In this document: one piece after another, positions 33,701-42,142 of the stretch
Layout: each line of letters begins with the position of its first letter
Numbering within the stretch: the stretch's first letter is position 1
From: Musa acuminata AAA Group
Taxonomy: Eukaryota > Streptophyta > Magnoliopsida > Zingiberales > Musaceae
Direction: 5' to 3'
Length of the DNA: 64,000 bases
Assembly (NCBI RefSeq): GCF_036884655.1
Contig: NC_088345.1
Coordinates: 26,639,501-26,703,500, forward strand
Position numbers and translations under genes: made by a program
The notes under the pieces: generated by a model
What the model saw: the letters and a program-made list of their open reading frames with translations, nothing else
Database searches by the model: none
What the model was told of the DNA's origin: nothing

Positions 33701-34234
33701 TTGTTAGGTGTGCCTTCGAAGATAAAATGAGGAAGAAGAATCATTTAACATGGTTCAGACATGTGCTAAAGAGACCTATACATACTGTAGTGATACTGCA
33801 GTTAGAAGGTGTGAAATAATTACTATTAGTGGAACAACGAGGTATAGAGGCAGGGGAAAGCTGCCACATCTCATGGACAGTTGCAATGGAAAATGATAAT
33901 ATTATTGCAAACAATACTGTGTCTAAGTAAAAGCTATTTTTTGTGCTTACTTTGTCATGAAGTCTAAAAAGATTCTGGTTATATTTCCACCCAATTCACA
34001 GTGAATTTTCTCCAGCTCATACTTCCTTTTCAAAACCTGCAAAGGAGAGATTTTGGAGGTACAAAGTCATTAGGGTTTTGTTCTTTCCTTTTTTCTTGTC
34101 AGAAAAGCGTTGAAGTTGGCAGGTGAACAATAGCATCAAGATCCGCACGAGCGGCGGAAAACGAGTAGAGTGAGATCAAGACGAACCGAATCGTCGGTGG
34201 CGCCGCTGACGGCGATGGTGCCAGTCGAGGCCAT
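6619..34234 (-). CDS. Seven-exon host gene, 239-aa probable coiled-coil protein
   Basis: This is a host protein gene assembled by reading the minus strand. Exons are 34234-34187, 34036-33951, 30002-29935, 28780-28640, 13356-13220, 6916-6845 and 6786-6619 (stop TAG). Every junction has AG/GT borders, and the phases match (0, 2, 1, 1, 0, 0), giving one uninterrupted 239-residue frame. The protein begins [11 protein letters not shown], contains the segments [36 protein letters not shown] and [14 protein letters not shown], and ends QRFCH. It is rich in Leu, Glu and Lys heptad-like stretches, with no signal peptide or membrane segment. No enzyme motif is visible. It resembles my memory of a plant-specific uncharacterised coiled-coil family (possibly DUF7795); I could not verify that. 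A TATA-like box lies just upstream. The intron 4 join spans 15.3 kb, so an unseen extra exon there is possible. Confidence 0.82.
6845..6916 (-). CDS. Host gene exon 6
   Basis: 72 bp, 24 codons ([20 protein letters not shown] then CDMQ), between a TACTAG acceptor and a GTAAAT donor. It is separated from exon 7 by a 58-bp intron, the only intron besides intron 1 that is free of visible repeats. Confidence 0.85.
7376..7798 (-). repeat. 3' LTR of LARD-like element
   Basis: 423 bp, from TGTCACAGACTTGG to GTCTGTGACA; its terminal ten bases are inverted repeats of one another. It matches 11306-11747 and 18825-19270. Confidence 0.8.
11306..11747 (-). repeat. 5' LTR of LARD-like element
   Basis: 442 bp, from TGTCATTAACTTAG to GTCTGTGACA, followed outside by ACTA. 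Differences from the 3' LTR include small indels, so the insertion is not recent. Confidence 0.8.
12560..13062. repeat. Pyrimidine-rich short repeat with GTACC/CCGGT ends
   Basis: A block with ACCAACCGGTC at the left and CATACCGGTTTGGCC at the right, enclosing about 130 bp of almost pure pyrimidine (12836-12962). Similar blocks occur at 29395-29650 and 32220-32640. The overlapping frames on both strands are low-complexity (Glu/Arg/Lys or Ser/Phe/Leu) and are not genes. Confidence 0.5.
13220..13356 (-). CDS. Host gene exon 5
   Basis: 137 bp between a TTGCAG acceptor and a GTAGAC donor. It encodes [20 protein letters not shown] then [20 protein letters not shown] and VLSLE. It starts with two bases that complete the codon left open by exon 4, 15.3 kb away. 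Confidence 0.82.
13776..14165 (-). pseudogene. Decayed gene fragment, ARM-repeat-like
   Basis: One minus-strand frame reads as protein for at least 390 bp, with four in-frame stops. It contains [57 protein letters not shown] and [17 protein letters not shown]. The alternation of Leu-rich helices suggests an armadillo-like repeat protein. It could extend upstream to about 14235. It is not an exon of the surrounding gene: its possible splice phases do not fit exons 4 and 5 and it has stops. A retrocopy or gene fragment captured by an element is likely. Confidence 0.5.
14240..16140. other. Intronic AT-rich stretch, nothing recognised
   Basis: No supported gene. 15340-15930 is very AT-rich, with frames full of Asn, Ile and Lys on the plus strand. 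It has an organelle-like feel but matches no plastid gene that I recognise. Confidence 0.4.
16150..16810 (-). repeat. LTR-like segment, unclassified
   Basis: Read on the minus strand it has repeated CCTAAT/AGGACT words, ATTAAGACTCTCTAAGTCC (shared with about 5566), a TATA-like CTATAGAAGG and then a purine-rich leader (GAGAAGAGAGG repeats at 16365-16400). This is the layout of a retroelement LTR. No partner LTR or coding region was found, so a solo or truncated LTR is the best guess. 16811-17340 shows nothing. Confidence 0.35.
17340..19270 (-). mobile_element. Truncated second copy of the LARD-like element
   Basis: 17340-18824 matches the interior of the first copy from about 9842 to 11305, including CTCCCTACATGGCAACTTGA-type words, and 18825-19270 is its 5' LTR (TGTCACGGAC to GTCCGTGATA). 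The PBS region at 18809-18823 is mutated. The 3' half and 3' LTR are missing. The LTR abuts the protease of a chromovirus at 19271. Confidence 0.75.
18825..19270 (-). repeat. 5' LTR of truncated LARD-like copy
   Basis: 446 bp, aligning along its length with 7376-7798 and 11306-11747, including CAAAGGATCCAAAATGGTCC and AACCAAAAGACA. The terminal CA is mutated to TA. Confidence 0.75.
19271..22460 (+). pseudogene. Broken chromovirus pol
   Basis: Protease starts near 19275 ([13 protein letters not shown], with Ser where Gly is usual). Reverse transcriptase follows: [19 protein letters not shown] at about 19795-19850, [13 protein letters not shown] then a stop at 19902, and [13 protein letters not shown] near 20178, so the YxDD motif survives. 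[20 protein letters not shown] (20360) and [12 protein letters not shown] mark the end of [16 protein letters not shown] (20630) is RNase H. Integrase zinc-finger end [12 protein letters not shown] is at 21300 and the catalytic-core start [13 protein letters not shown] near 21400. A chromodomain-like tail [11 protein letters not shown] lies near 22350. Multiple stops and frameshifts separate these. Confidence 0.82.
22493..23160 (+). repeat. 3' LTR of the degenerate chromovirus (end uncertain)
   Basis: Begins TGTCACGAACGG directly after the polypurine tract. It contains a TATA-like GCTTATAAAG near 22918 and a pyrimidine-rich leader. The right edge is placed before the GC-rich repeat at 23163; without a 5' partner it cannot be fixed. 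Confidence 0.5.
23163..23390. repeat. GGCGC-rich short interspersed repeat
   Basis: Dense in GGCG, GCGCC and AAGCGCC words (for example CAAGCGCCCAAGCGCC near 23357), flanked by TTGAACCG words in both directions. This composition is sharply different from the AT-rich intron around it. Frames over it (Arg/Ala/Leu-rich) are artefacts. 23391-24318 is AT-rich intron with nothing recognised. Confidence 0.45.
24337..24742 (-). repeat. 3' LTR of deleted gypsy copy (24433-24742) with MITE left arm
   Basis: The LTR proper is 24433-24742; the bases before it are the MITE left arm. It matches 27337-27646 nearly base for base, including GATCGACCTCCTTGATCACT. Confidence 0.7.
24772..26389 (-). pseudogene. 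gag-protease of the deleted gypsy copy
   Basis: gag N-terminus at 26389-26036 ([20 protein letters not shown], with [20 protein letters not shown]), gag core at 25903-25610, zinc-knuckle region near 25560-25530 ([14 protein letters not shown]), protease at 25518-25078 ([11 protein letters not shown]). 25032-24772 starts with the protease-RT linker ([20 protein letters not shown]) and then passes directly into RNase H- or chromodomain-like text ([16 protein letters not shown]). The reverse transcriptase palm and integrase are gone. A 36-base segment is tandemly duplicated at 25473-25540. Confidence 0.78.
26400..27336 (-). other. GC-rich leader of the deleted gypsy copy
   Basis: Lies between the 5' LTR and gag. 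It is rich in GGCTGGGAGGCTG-type short repeats (26540-26660) and CGAGG words. The frames here (Ala/Ser/Pro/Leu-rich, both strands) have no motif and are treated as non-coding. A run of 16 T occurs near 27249. Confidence 0.5.
27337..27646 (-). repeat. 5' LTR of deleted gypsy copy
   Basis: 310 bp, same length as its partner; roughly one difference per 12-15 bases by eye, so the insertion is moderately old. It ends CCTAACA followed by ACCAC. Confidence 0.75.
28332..28521. repeat. 95-bp tandem duplication in intron 4
   Basis: Units 28332-28426 and 28427-28521 begin AACATGGCTGATCAGATATG and differ at only a few positions near ATGATGCCAAG / ATTACGCCATG. It lies 118 bp downstream of the exon 4 donor in gene orientation. 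Confidence 0.85.
28640..28780 (-). CDS. Host gene exon 4
   Basis: 141 bp between a polypyrimidine-preceded GTACAG acceptor and a GTAAGT donor. It encodes [16 protein letters not shown], then [20 protein letters not shown] and VQNISN. It ends in phase 1. Confidence 0.85.
29019..29258. repeat. 120-bp tandem duplication in intron 3
   Basis: Units 29019-29138 and 29139-29258 start GCAACAAGCAATTTTAACAT and end ACAATCCACATTTGGT or ACAATCCACATTCGGT. Only a few differences, so the duplication is fairly recent. The long minus-strand frame through it arises from the repeat. Confidence 0.85.
29395..29650. repeat. Pyrimidine-rich short repeat in intron 3
   Basis: About 100 bp of nearly pure pyrimidine (29444-29545) next to GTGCATGTCGGCATATCG and ending AGAACCTTG, which resembles the CAAGG-type MITE end. 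Structure parallels 12560-13062. No gene. Confidence 0.45.
29935..30002 (-). CDS. Host gene exon 3
   Basis: 68 bp between a TTGCAG acceptor and a GTATGC donor. It encodes [20 protein letters not shown] then SI, with split codons at both ends that fit exons 2 and 4. Confidence 0.85.
32119..32271. repeat. Short direct repeat around the polypurine repeat edge
   Basis: TAGGATTCCATTTTTAATGA and the following CATC-TTC-TT words occur at 32119-32150 and again at 32236-32271, about 117 bp apart. It could be a local duplication or a footprint of the insertion beside it. Confidence 0.6.
32220..32640. repeat. Polypurine short repeat in intron 2
   Basis: GGTACTGTACCAG and GGACTGGTAC on the left, then about 200 bp of GGAAGAAGAGGAGG-type purine (32320-32530), then ACAGATCAGACCGCC. 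The plus-strand frame 32110-32580 is a Glu/Arg/Gly run produced by this composition and is not a gene. Confidence 0.5.
32945..33885 (+). pseudogene. Dead RTE-type LINE reverse transcriptase fragment
   Basis: Plus-strand reading across frames gives non-LTR RT signatures in order: [18 protein letters not shown] (about 32985), [20 protein letters not shown] (about 33196-33255), [14 protein letters not shown] (about 33278), TIVRPMILW then MLGS (about 33580-33625), and [10 protein letters not shown] (about 33840). These match the layout of plant RTE-type elements: RT blocks then a C-terminal segment. There are many stops, an incomplete 5' end and no clear tail. Confidence 0.75.
33951..34036 (-). 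CDS. Host gene exon 2
   Basis: 86 bp between a TTTGCAG acceptor and a GTAAGC donor. It encodes [20 protein letters not shown] then RIFLDFMT, and ends in phase 2, matching the first base of exon 3. Confidence 0.85.
34187..34234 (-). CDS. Host gene exon 1 (start codon)
   Basis: It encodes [16 protein letters not shown] and ends in phase 0 before a GTTCGT donor. The start is chosen because the following exon continues the frame. A longer frame from 34364 ends in a stop just past this point and is in a different frame. The region is GC-rich, unlike the introns. Confidence 0.75.
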
Positions 34235-34389
34235 CGGCAGGACGATCGCAGGACGATCGCACGAGGGCTCCAGCGTCGGCCACCGTCTCTGCGAGGTGCG
34301 GTAGAGAGCAGAAGTAGGCGGCGGTTTGTGAGGCGCCCCTTCCCTCCTCTTTCGCCACGGGCAAATCGTACGGGATCGATGAGCAGGGC

Positions 34390-34397
34390 GTTTATAG
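34390..34397 (-). promoter_or_regulatory. TATA box of the host gene
   Basis: On the minus strand the sequence reads CTATAAAC, about 155 bp before the chosen ATG, in GC-rich surroundings. This would place transcription start near 34360 and give a 5' UTR of about 125 bases. Inferred from sequence only. Confidence 0.5.
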
Positions 34398-34439
34398 TAT
34401 CGGAGAATCAGGGTCCGTTTCCCCTTCGCGACGAATACG

Positions 34440-34988
34440 GGTAATTTATCGAAAAAAATAATTACTAATGAACGTTTTATCAGTTTGCATATTACTATTT
34501 ACCATCCCTTTTATATTATTTATAACTTTATTTTAAATTTTTAAATTTTTAATGTTTTTAAATTATCTTTTTATAAATAGATAAAAATATACTTGTCTTT
34601 TTTTTCTCCACATATTTGTCAACTGTTAGTAGTTTATAATTAACTACCCTTAGCATTTCAGTCATATACCTTAAAAAATTATATTAGTATCATTATAACT
34701 GAAACATATAGGTCCATTTACTATATTGTCGGTTATATCAATTAAAATATAAAATTAAAAATTAAAAAGATAATTTTAATATTCAAATTAGTGGTGGAGT
34801 ACTCAACATCGAATTCTATGACTCATATTTTTCTACCATTATTAGATACATCCATTGGGAGCTCGGTAGTTGCTCGTCTACCAACCTTCTAGAGCCTCCC
34901 TCTCCGGTCGACGATAATTGTGGCAAATATAACTCCTTTAACAATGAGCTCCTAATCTCTTCTTTTTCATGTCCATACTAGAACTAAT
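34440..34988. other. AT-rich upstream region of host gene
   Basis: Runs of TTTTAAATTTTTAAATTTTT near 34530-34550 and no coding signal. It separates the host promoter from the retroelement nest starting at 34989. Confidence 0.5.
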
Positions 34989-37900
34989 TGTTAGTCATAG
35001 GTGTCCTATAAGCCAATCACATGAGTGATAATACGTGCGACTTGACACACAATATTTTCGTTTATTATTATTATTATTTACTATTTTATCACTTTATATT
35101 GCATGTTGCATGAATATATTATGATGTCCGTGGATCTATGCAATATGAATCGAATCGTGATGAGATTACGATAATGAGACAAATTCATCTTTAAACACGG
35201 ATCCTAAATAATCCTAGTCATAGGTTACTCGAGAGGGACATCAAGATAACTGAACAAATTGGTGTGCTGTATACCCGTCCATATGATAGATGCTCGTGTG
35301 CAGACACTAGGGATACAGTGTTGGTGTTTATTGGAGAATGAGTTCACTGATTGATCCACTCACGAAATGTTAGATGGTTTATGATGCCTTATTGTCAAAC
35401 AGCGATTCTGTCGTCCCAATAGTGTATATGGTCCTTAGACTTAAGACACCAAGGATGTCATGTATAAGTACTCTACTCTTTGATACTGAACTTATAGATC
35501 TGAAGATTCTAGATCTAGTACAATCGATCATCGAAAGTAGTAGCCAATTTTACGAGGGCTATTGAGTGTCAATAGATGATCATCCGCTCTCATATCATGA
35601 GAGGAATATCTCATGTGTTCTTGCTCAGATAAATCCCTAACCAGGGTCATTCAGATTAAGAGAAAAAGAGTTCTCTAGGAGAATCTGATTAGAGCGAGAC
35701 TCAAGTAGAAATTATATGGAGCTAATAGTACCATGCCCGGTATATAATTTCTAAGGTATTAGATGGATGAGGGACTATAGATATATAGTAATTGAGGATA
35801 GATAGGTCCAAAGGATTAGATTTTCTTGTCTCGTCTAGGGACTGTGGCGTAGTAGCCTAGTACATCTATAGTTGATAAGTCGAGTGAATTATTATAGATA
35901 TAATAATTAATTGAGCCAGAAGGAATTCTGACGGGTATGACTCACAGCCAACTCAATATTGGGTCTAGAGGGTCACATATATATGATAGGCGTTGCGATA
36001 AGTAGAGGTTCAGATATGAGATATGCATCAGACCCCTAATCTTATTGGATATCCAATAAGCCCTAAAATTATTGGATCCTATGGATGAGATCCAATAAGA
36101 GCCAATGAGAGATTATTGGATAGAGATCCACTAATCTAAGCTTGGGTAGTTGGATAGAGATCCAATACCTAATAGGGCAGGATCCATTATGGTTAAGTTG
36201 AAAGAGAGCCTCTATAAATAGGAGAGAACCAAACACCCATAGGCTAGAGGTTTTCTTGGTTGCCACCTCCTATTCTCCTCTCCCCTTCTCCCCCTCAGAT
36301 ATTAGGCTTAGAGATTTTAGGAGCATTTGTTGAATCTTAGATTTTGATGATGAAACAAATTGATAGTATTTATGATTTAATCTGTGTTTTGAGTGACGTA
36401 GGAAGCTTTGATCAAAGAGAGAATTAAAGCAAGAAGAATCATGTTAGGTCGGAGAAAAACATGTCAGAAGATTGGACGTCGCGTTGGAGGATCGGTCGAC
36501 GTATCGACAAAAGGCTTCGGGCTATGGTTTCGGGCATCTGGCCAAGAAGAGCGGATATTGCACAAGGATATCAGAGTTGTGGAGGTCAACTGGCCGATTG
36601 GGCAATAGGTCACAAGAGAGGACGATGCGCCGAAGAATCGGACAAAGCATCGATGGACCAGTGACATACCAGACAACATGATTTATGCTTAGTAATAATT
36701 GTTTAGATCGAAGTGTGTTTTATGTATGCAGGATTAACTATGATAGCAAAGCATAAAGCAAAATGAAGTCCCGGAGTCAAGAACACGATTTTGTTAGGAG
36801 TTCGAGAGTTTGTCGGAAGTCTAGACGTTCATTAGAAGTTCTATAGGAACCAACCGAGAAGTCCAAGAGTTTGCCAAAGAAGCTCATTGGAACTCACCAA
36901 GAAGATCGTTAGAACTCACCAAGAAGATCGTCGTGAAGTCTAGGAGCATGCCGGGAGTCCGCTGGAACATTGCTGAGAGATTGTCGAAAGTTCACCAAAA
37001 GATCGTCGAAAGCTCACCAGAAAGAAACCTAGACTTACATACTTATTTAGCTTAATAAATATCTTAAAATTTGTAGTTAGTACATAATTAGGATTAGAAT
37101 TGGGCCAACCCAATTAGGGGATAATTGAGCCCAAGTTTGTGTTGTGTTGGACCAAGAGAAAGGCTAAAACAGTGATCAAACAGGTGAAATCCTCATGGCA
37201 CAGTCTCTGAGACTATGTCAGGTGGTGGTACTGCCCAAACATAGTCTTCTAGGCGGTGGTACCGCCTGTACCCTAAAATTTTAGGGGATTTGAATTTTGG
37301 CTCTATTTTTGAAGTCATTTAGGGTCTATAAATACCCAAGCTATTCCTGCATAGAGAAGTAATAAAAATGAACAAAAATTCTATGTTTTTATAGTTTAAA
37401 ACCCTTGTAAAGTATAGAGTCCCTCCTCCTAAAGTTTAGAGACCATTTTAAGAGAGAGTATGAGGGAAGCTTTGTAAAAAGGGTGTGTAAAGGTTCTCTC
37501 CTGAGCCTACAAAAGAAGAATAGAGTTGTAAGAATGAGGTTGATCTTTACGTATTAAAGGAAGATCGTTAGTGGATGCCGATGGCCTCGACGAAAGAGGA
37601 ATCGGTGGAGTGGATGTAGGTCATGACGACCGAACCACTATAACTCAATTTGCATTTACTTCTTGCAATTTACATTTACTGCAAACTACCCTTCTTTACT
37701 TGCTTTACATCCATTACACTCTTTCATATACTTTCAAGTTAACATCTTTCGAAACGGGTTTAATCGCAATGAGATTTTCAAACCAATGTAATTTTTACTA
37801 CTGCACTTATTCACCCCCCCCTCTTAGTGCTGACTCGTTCCTAACAGCGTCGTCGCAGCCTTACTATGTGGATCACCGCTAGAGAGGAGGATGCTTGACC

Positions 37901-38106
37901 TCCTTTATCCTCTCCTACAAATCTGCAGGGATTCAGGGATATACGATCTCCCTAGGTAACATAACTATCTCACATATGGTTTCAGTTTTGCAGAGTTTAT
38001 GCACCAATCTTCGCATGACGACGAACACAATTTATAGAAAATTTAGGGATTTTTATTTTCTATTCTTCCACTACGTATGTGATGTTGCCCCCAAGATTTT
38101 CTTATA
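34989..38106 (+). repeat. Solo LTR (about 1.6 kb) interrupted by a Sirevirus solo LTR
   Basis: Starts TGTTAGTCATAGGTGTCC and ends TTTTCTTATA, with CTAAT on both sides (34984-34988, 38107-38111). A promoter-like CTATAAATAGGAGAG lies near 36212. It is split by 36328-37846. The repeated words ATTGGAT and ATCCAATA at 36040-36180 are characteristic of this family. No internal region adjoins, so recombination to a solo LTR is likely. Confidence 0.7.
36328..37846 (+). repeat. Sirevirus solo LTR
   Basis: 1519 bp, from TGTTGAATCTTAG to TTCCTAACA in plus orientation. Flanks GCATT (36323-36327) and GCGTC (37847-37851) differ by two transitions, and copies of the host LTR elsewhere read GCGTC at this point, so this is a decayed target duplication. 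It carries GGTGGTACTGCC and GGCGGTGGTACCGCC near 37210-37270. No gag-pol. Confidence 0.8.
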
Positions 38107-38111
38107 CTAAT

Positions 38112-38840
38112 TGCTAGTCATAGGTGTCATACAAGCCAATCACATGAGTGATGACACGTGTGATATGATACATATCTAGTAGGTGTATAAGCAATCACAC
38201 ATCACATGAGTAATCACACTAAATGATAATGGACCACTATCTAATATGATAAGGCCCGAGCTAATGGGCCTAATCAATCACATTAAGATCTATGTATGCA
38301 GCGGTGTATCTCCATGCCCTGTGATCGTCCATCTCGTCCTCGTTAGTAAGCGTCGCTCTTGCGGGGGTAGTGACCGTAGCGAGCCAGTGGTCCCTTTGCG
38401 GGCGAGCACTACTGTGGGCATCGTTTGCCCTTGCAAGCGCCACTACAAATGGAGATCAATCCTACGGGCTGCTCGCCCGTGAGCGATGCTACCCTTACGA
38501 GCGCTATGCCCGTAGGTAGCACATGTCGGTCGTAAGCTTGCTACAAGTAGGCCGTCAACTTGCTGTTGTAGGCACAGTGCTTGCACGCAGCAATAGTTGC
38601 TGTGCTTGTGTTGGCATTGTGTCGCTTGCCTATGGCTGCTACCCTTGTGGCTACTACTGCAAGCAACTACACGCATGTAGATGGCAGCAAGCTGCCATCT
38701 ATAAGGGCAACAAAGGCAACAATAGTTACTGCCCTTCTCGCTATTGCGTCAACGATTTCGATGTTAAAAGCTTTTGTAAAACACAATACATGTAGTTCAA
38801 AACCATTCTTTCACACGAACAACCTAGCAATGATATCACT
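38112..38840 (+). repeat. Start of another LTR copy plus GC-rich hairpin region
   Basis: Begins TGCTAGTCATAGGTGTCATA directly after the previous LTR's target duplication, matches its first 60 or so bases and then diverges. 38300-38760 is GC-rich, with many inverted words such as CTTGCGGG / CCCGTAAG types and CTACGGGCTGCTCGCCCGTGAG. Frames over it (38246-38892) have no motif. It may be a divergent LTR or an internal fragment. Confidence 0.45.
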
Positions 38841-38844
38841 GTAT

Positions 38845-40205
38845 GGAATTCTAGGGGTGACATCACATGCACAGCGGAAGAATAGAAAATAAAAACCCTA
38901 AATTTTCCAATGATGTGTTCATCATCGTGCGAAGATTGGTACGTAAAATTCATAAAATTAAAAACTACATATATGAAATATTATGTTTTACCTAGGGAGA
39001 TCATATATCCTTGAATCCCTATAGATCTGTAAGAGAGGATGAAGGAGGTCAAGTGTCCTCCTCTCTAGCGGTGATCGACACAACAGGGCTATGATGACGC
39101 TCCTCTAATCGTTACCCAAATCTCCACACCTGTTATTTAAGTAGGAGAAGGGGAGAGGAGAATAGGAGTTGATAACAAAGAAACCCTTAGCCTATGAGTA
39201 TTTGGTTATCTTCTATTTAGAGAGGCCTCCTATCAACTTAACCTTAATAGATCCTATCCTATTGGCTATTGGATCTTCATCTAACAACCCAAGCCTATTA
39301 GATTAGCTGATCTCTATTCAATAATCTCTCATTAGCGTTTATTGGATCTCATCCATAGGATCCAATAATTCAAGGGCTTATTGGATATCCAATAAGATAG
39401 GGGCTCCAACAAATATCTCATATCCGAACTTCTACTTATCGCAACACCTACCATATGTGTGTGACCCTCTAGGCCTAATATCGAGCTGGTTGTGAGACAT
39501 ACTTATCGGAACTCCTTCTGGCTCAGTGAATTACTATCTCCATAATAATACTTCGCTCGACTCATCGACTACGGATGTACTAGGCCACTACGCCGTAGTC
39601 CCCAAAGGATACAAAGGAATCCAATCATGATCCTCTATTGATAGTTAATAGCTCTCGTAAGGTTAGCTGTCATCTCAATAACCAGCTGTGCTACATCTGA
39701 AACTTTCAAATCTATAAGTCTAATATCAAAGAGTGGAGTACTCATACAAGACATCCTTGGTGTCTCAAGTCTAAGGACTAGGTACATACTCGAATGATGG
39801 AATCACTATCTAACAATGAGGTATCATCAACCATTCAACATTCCATGAGCGGATCAATCAGTGAACTCATCCTCCAATGAGCACCTGCATTATATCCTTA
39901 GTGTCCCCATACGAGCAGCTATGAGACCAGTTGCCACCGTCATATAGATGGGTATACAGTACACCAGTCTATCTGGTTATCTCGATGTCCCTCTCGAGTA
40001 ACCTATGACCATAATTATTTAGGGTCTATGTTTAAAAGTAAATCGGTCTCATTATTATGATCTCATCACGATTCAAATCCCATTGCACAAATCCACGGAC
40101 ATGACAATATATATGCATATATGCAATAAGCAATATAAAGAGATAGAAATGGTAAAATATAATAAAAAAAAGAATGCATAACATGTCATACATGCCATCA
40201 CTCAT
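38845..40205 (-). repeat. Inverted copy of the 34989 LTR family
   Basis: Reads on the minus strand as the LTR seen at 34989-38106: ...GATGTCACCCCTAG at one end, the GATCGTATATCC-type block at 38995-39060, ATCCAATA words at 39240-39390 and the CATGTCCGTGGAT block near 40095. Its far end is truncated or changed. Frames within it are not genes. Confidence 0.7.
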
Positions 40206-41367
40206 TATTGGAAAATATTGGGGCGACATCACATGCGCAACGGAAGAATATAAAACAAAAAATCCTAAATTTCCTAATACATGTTCATCGTCATACGCAG
40301 ATTGGTGCGTAAAAACCCACGAAATAGAAAACCATGTGTGAGATAGTTATGTTATCTAGGGAGATCGTATATCCCTAAATCCCTATAGATCTGTAGGAGT
40401 GGATAAAGGAGGTCAAGCGTCCTCCTCTCTAGTAGTGATACACACAGCAGGGCTGCAACGACGCTCATAAAATCTCCAGGCCTGCTATCTGAGGAGGAGA
40501 AAAGGAGGTGGCAACTAAGAAACCCCGGCTTACGGGCCTTTAGTTCGCTCCTATTTATAAAGGCCCCTAGTTAACCCTAATGGATCCTACCCTATTGGGT
40601 ATTGGATCTCCATCCAACTACCTGATTCTCCACACCCATTATCTGAGGAGGAGAAGGGGGGACGAGAATAGGAGATAGCAGCCAAGAAACCTCTAGCCTA
40701 TGGGTGTTTGGTTCCATCCTATTTATAGAGGCCCCTTGTAAACTTAACCTTAATGGATCATGCCCTATTGGGTATTGGATCTCCATCCAACTACCCAAGC
40801 CTCTTAGATTAGTGGATCTCTATCCAATATTCTCTCATTAGCTCTTATTTGATCTCCTCTATAGGATCTAATAATTTAGGGGCTTATTGGTTATCTAATA
40901 AGATAAGAGCTCTAGCGAATATCTCATATCCGAACCTCTACTGGTCACTACGCCTACCAAATGTGTGTGACCCTCTATGCCTAATATTGAGCTGGCCGTA
41001 AGTCATATCTGTGAGAACAACATCTAGCTCAATGAATTATTATCTCCATAATAATTCACTCGACTCATCAACTATGGACGTACTAGGCAACTACGCCGTA
41101 GGCCCCAGACGATACAGGGGAATCTAATCCTTTAGACCTATCTATTCTCAATTACTATGTACCTATAGTCCCTTATCCATCTAATATCCCAGAGACCATA
41201 TACCGGGCATGGTGCTATCAGGCCTATACGGTTTCTCCTCGAGTCTCGCTCTAATCGGATTCTCCCGTAGAACACTTTCTCTCTCAATTCGAATAACCTT
41301 GGCCAATGATTTGTTTGAGCAAGAATACATATGATATTTCTCTCATGATACCGAGAGCGGATGATGC
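40206..41367 (-). repeat. Second inverted LTR copy, continuing at 60771
   Basis: Starts TATTGGAAAATATTGGGGCG and repeats the same LTR blocks as 38845-40205. At 41367 it is cut by the plus-strand Sirevirus; the continuation CTCTATCGACACTCAATAG lies at 60774-60793, exactly as expected from the 34989 copy read backwards. An internal duplication of the ATTGGATCTCCATCCAACTA block occurs at about 40601 and 40775. Confidence 0.75.
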
Positions 41368-42142
41368 TATTGAATCTCGTATTTTGATGATGAAACCAAT
41401 TAATAAGTGTTTATGATTTAATCTACATTATGATTCAATTCGGGAGAGACAATTAAAGCAGGAAAAATTATGTTGGGCAAGAGGAAAACATGTTAGAAGA
41501 TTGGATATCGGGCTAGAGGATCGATTGACGTATCGATAGAAGGCTTCGGGCCATGGATTCGGGCATCAAATCAAGAAGAGCAGATATTGTGCCAAGGATA
41601 TCAGAGTTGTAGAGTCAACTGGCCGATTGGGCAATAGGCTGCAAGAGAGGACGATATGCCGAAGAATCGGATGATGCATCAATGGACTAATGACATGCCG
41701 GACAACATGATTCAAGCTTAGTAATAATTGTTTAGATTGAAGTGTGTTTTTACATGTGAAGGATTAACTACAATAGCAAGGCATAAAGTAAAATGAAGTC
41801 CCGGAGTCAAGAACGCAATTTTGTTGGGAGTTCGAGAGTTTGTCGGAAGTCCGGACGTTTATCGAAAGTTCTGTAGGAACCAGCCGAGAAGTCTCAAAGC
41901 TTGCCAGAGAAGCTCATCGGAACTCGTCAAGAAGATCATCATGAAGTCCAGGAGCTTACCGGGAGTTTGCTGGAACATTGCCAAGAGATCGTCGGAAGTT
42001 CGTCGGAAGCTCGCCAGAAGAAACTAGACTAACAAACTTGTTTAGCTTAGGAAATGTCTTAGAATTCATCGTTAGAATGTAATTGGGATTGGATTTGGGC
42101 CAACCCAATTAGGGGTCAGTTGGGCCTAATGAAAGGCCTAAA

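Larger units (their letters stand above)
30003..33950 (-). other. Host intron 2
   Basis: A 3.9-kb AT-rich intron. It holds the polypurine repeat at 32220-32640 and LINE remains at 32945-33885. 30140-32100 shows no gene or recognisable repeat. Confidence 0.7.

Noticed and set aside
34176..34364. A 62-codon frame starting at 34364 as the host gene start
   Set aside because: It uses a different frame from exon 2 and terminates near the exon 1 donor; the frame from 34234 splices on correctly.
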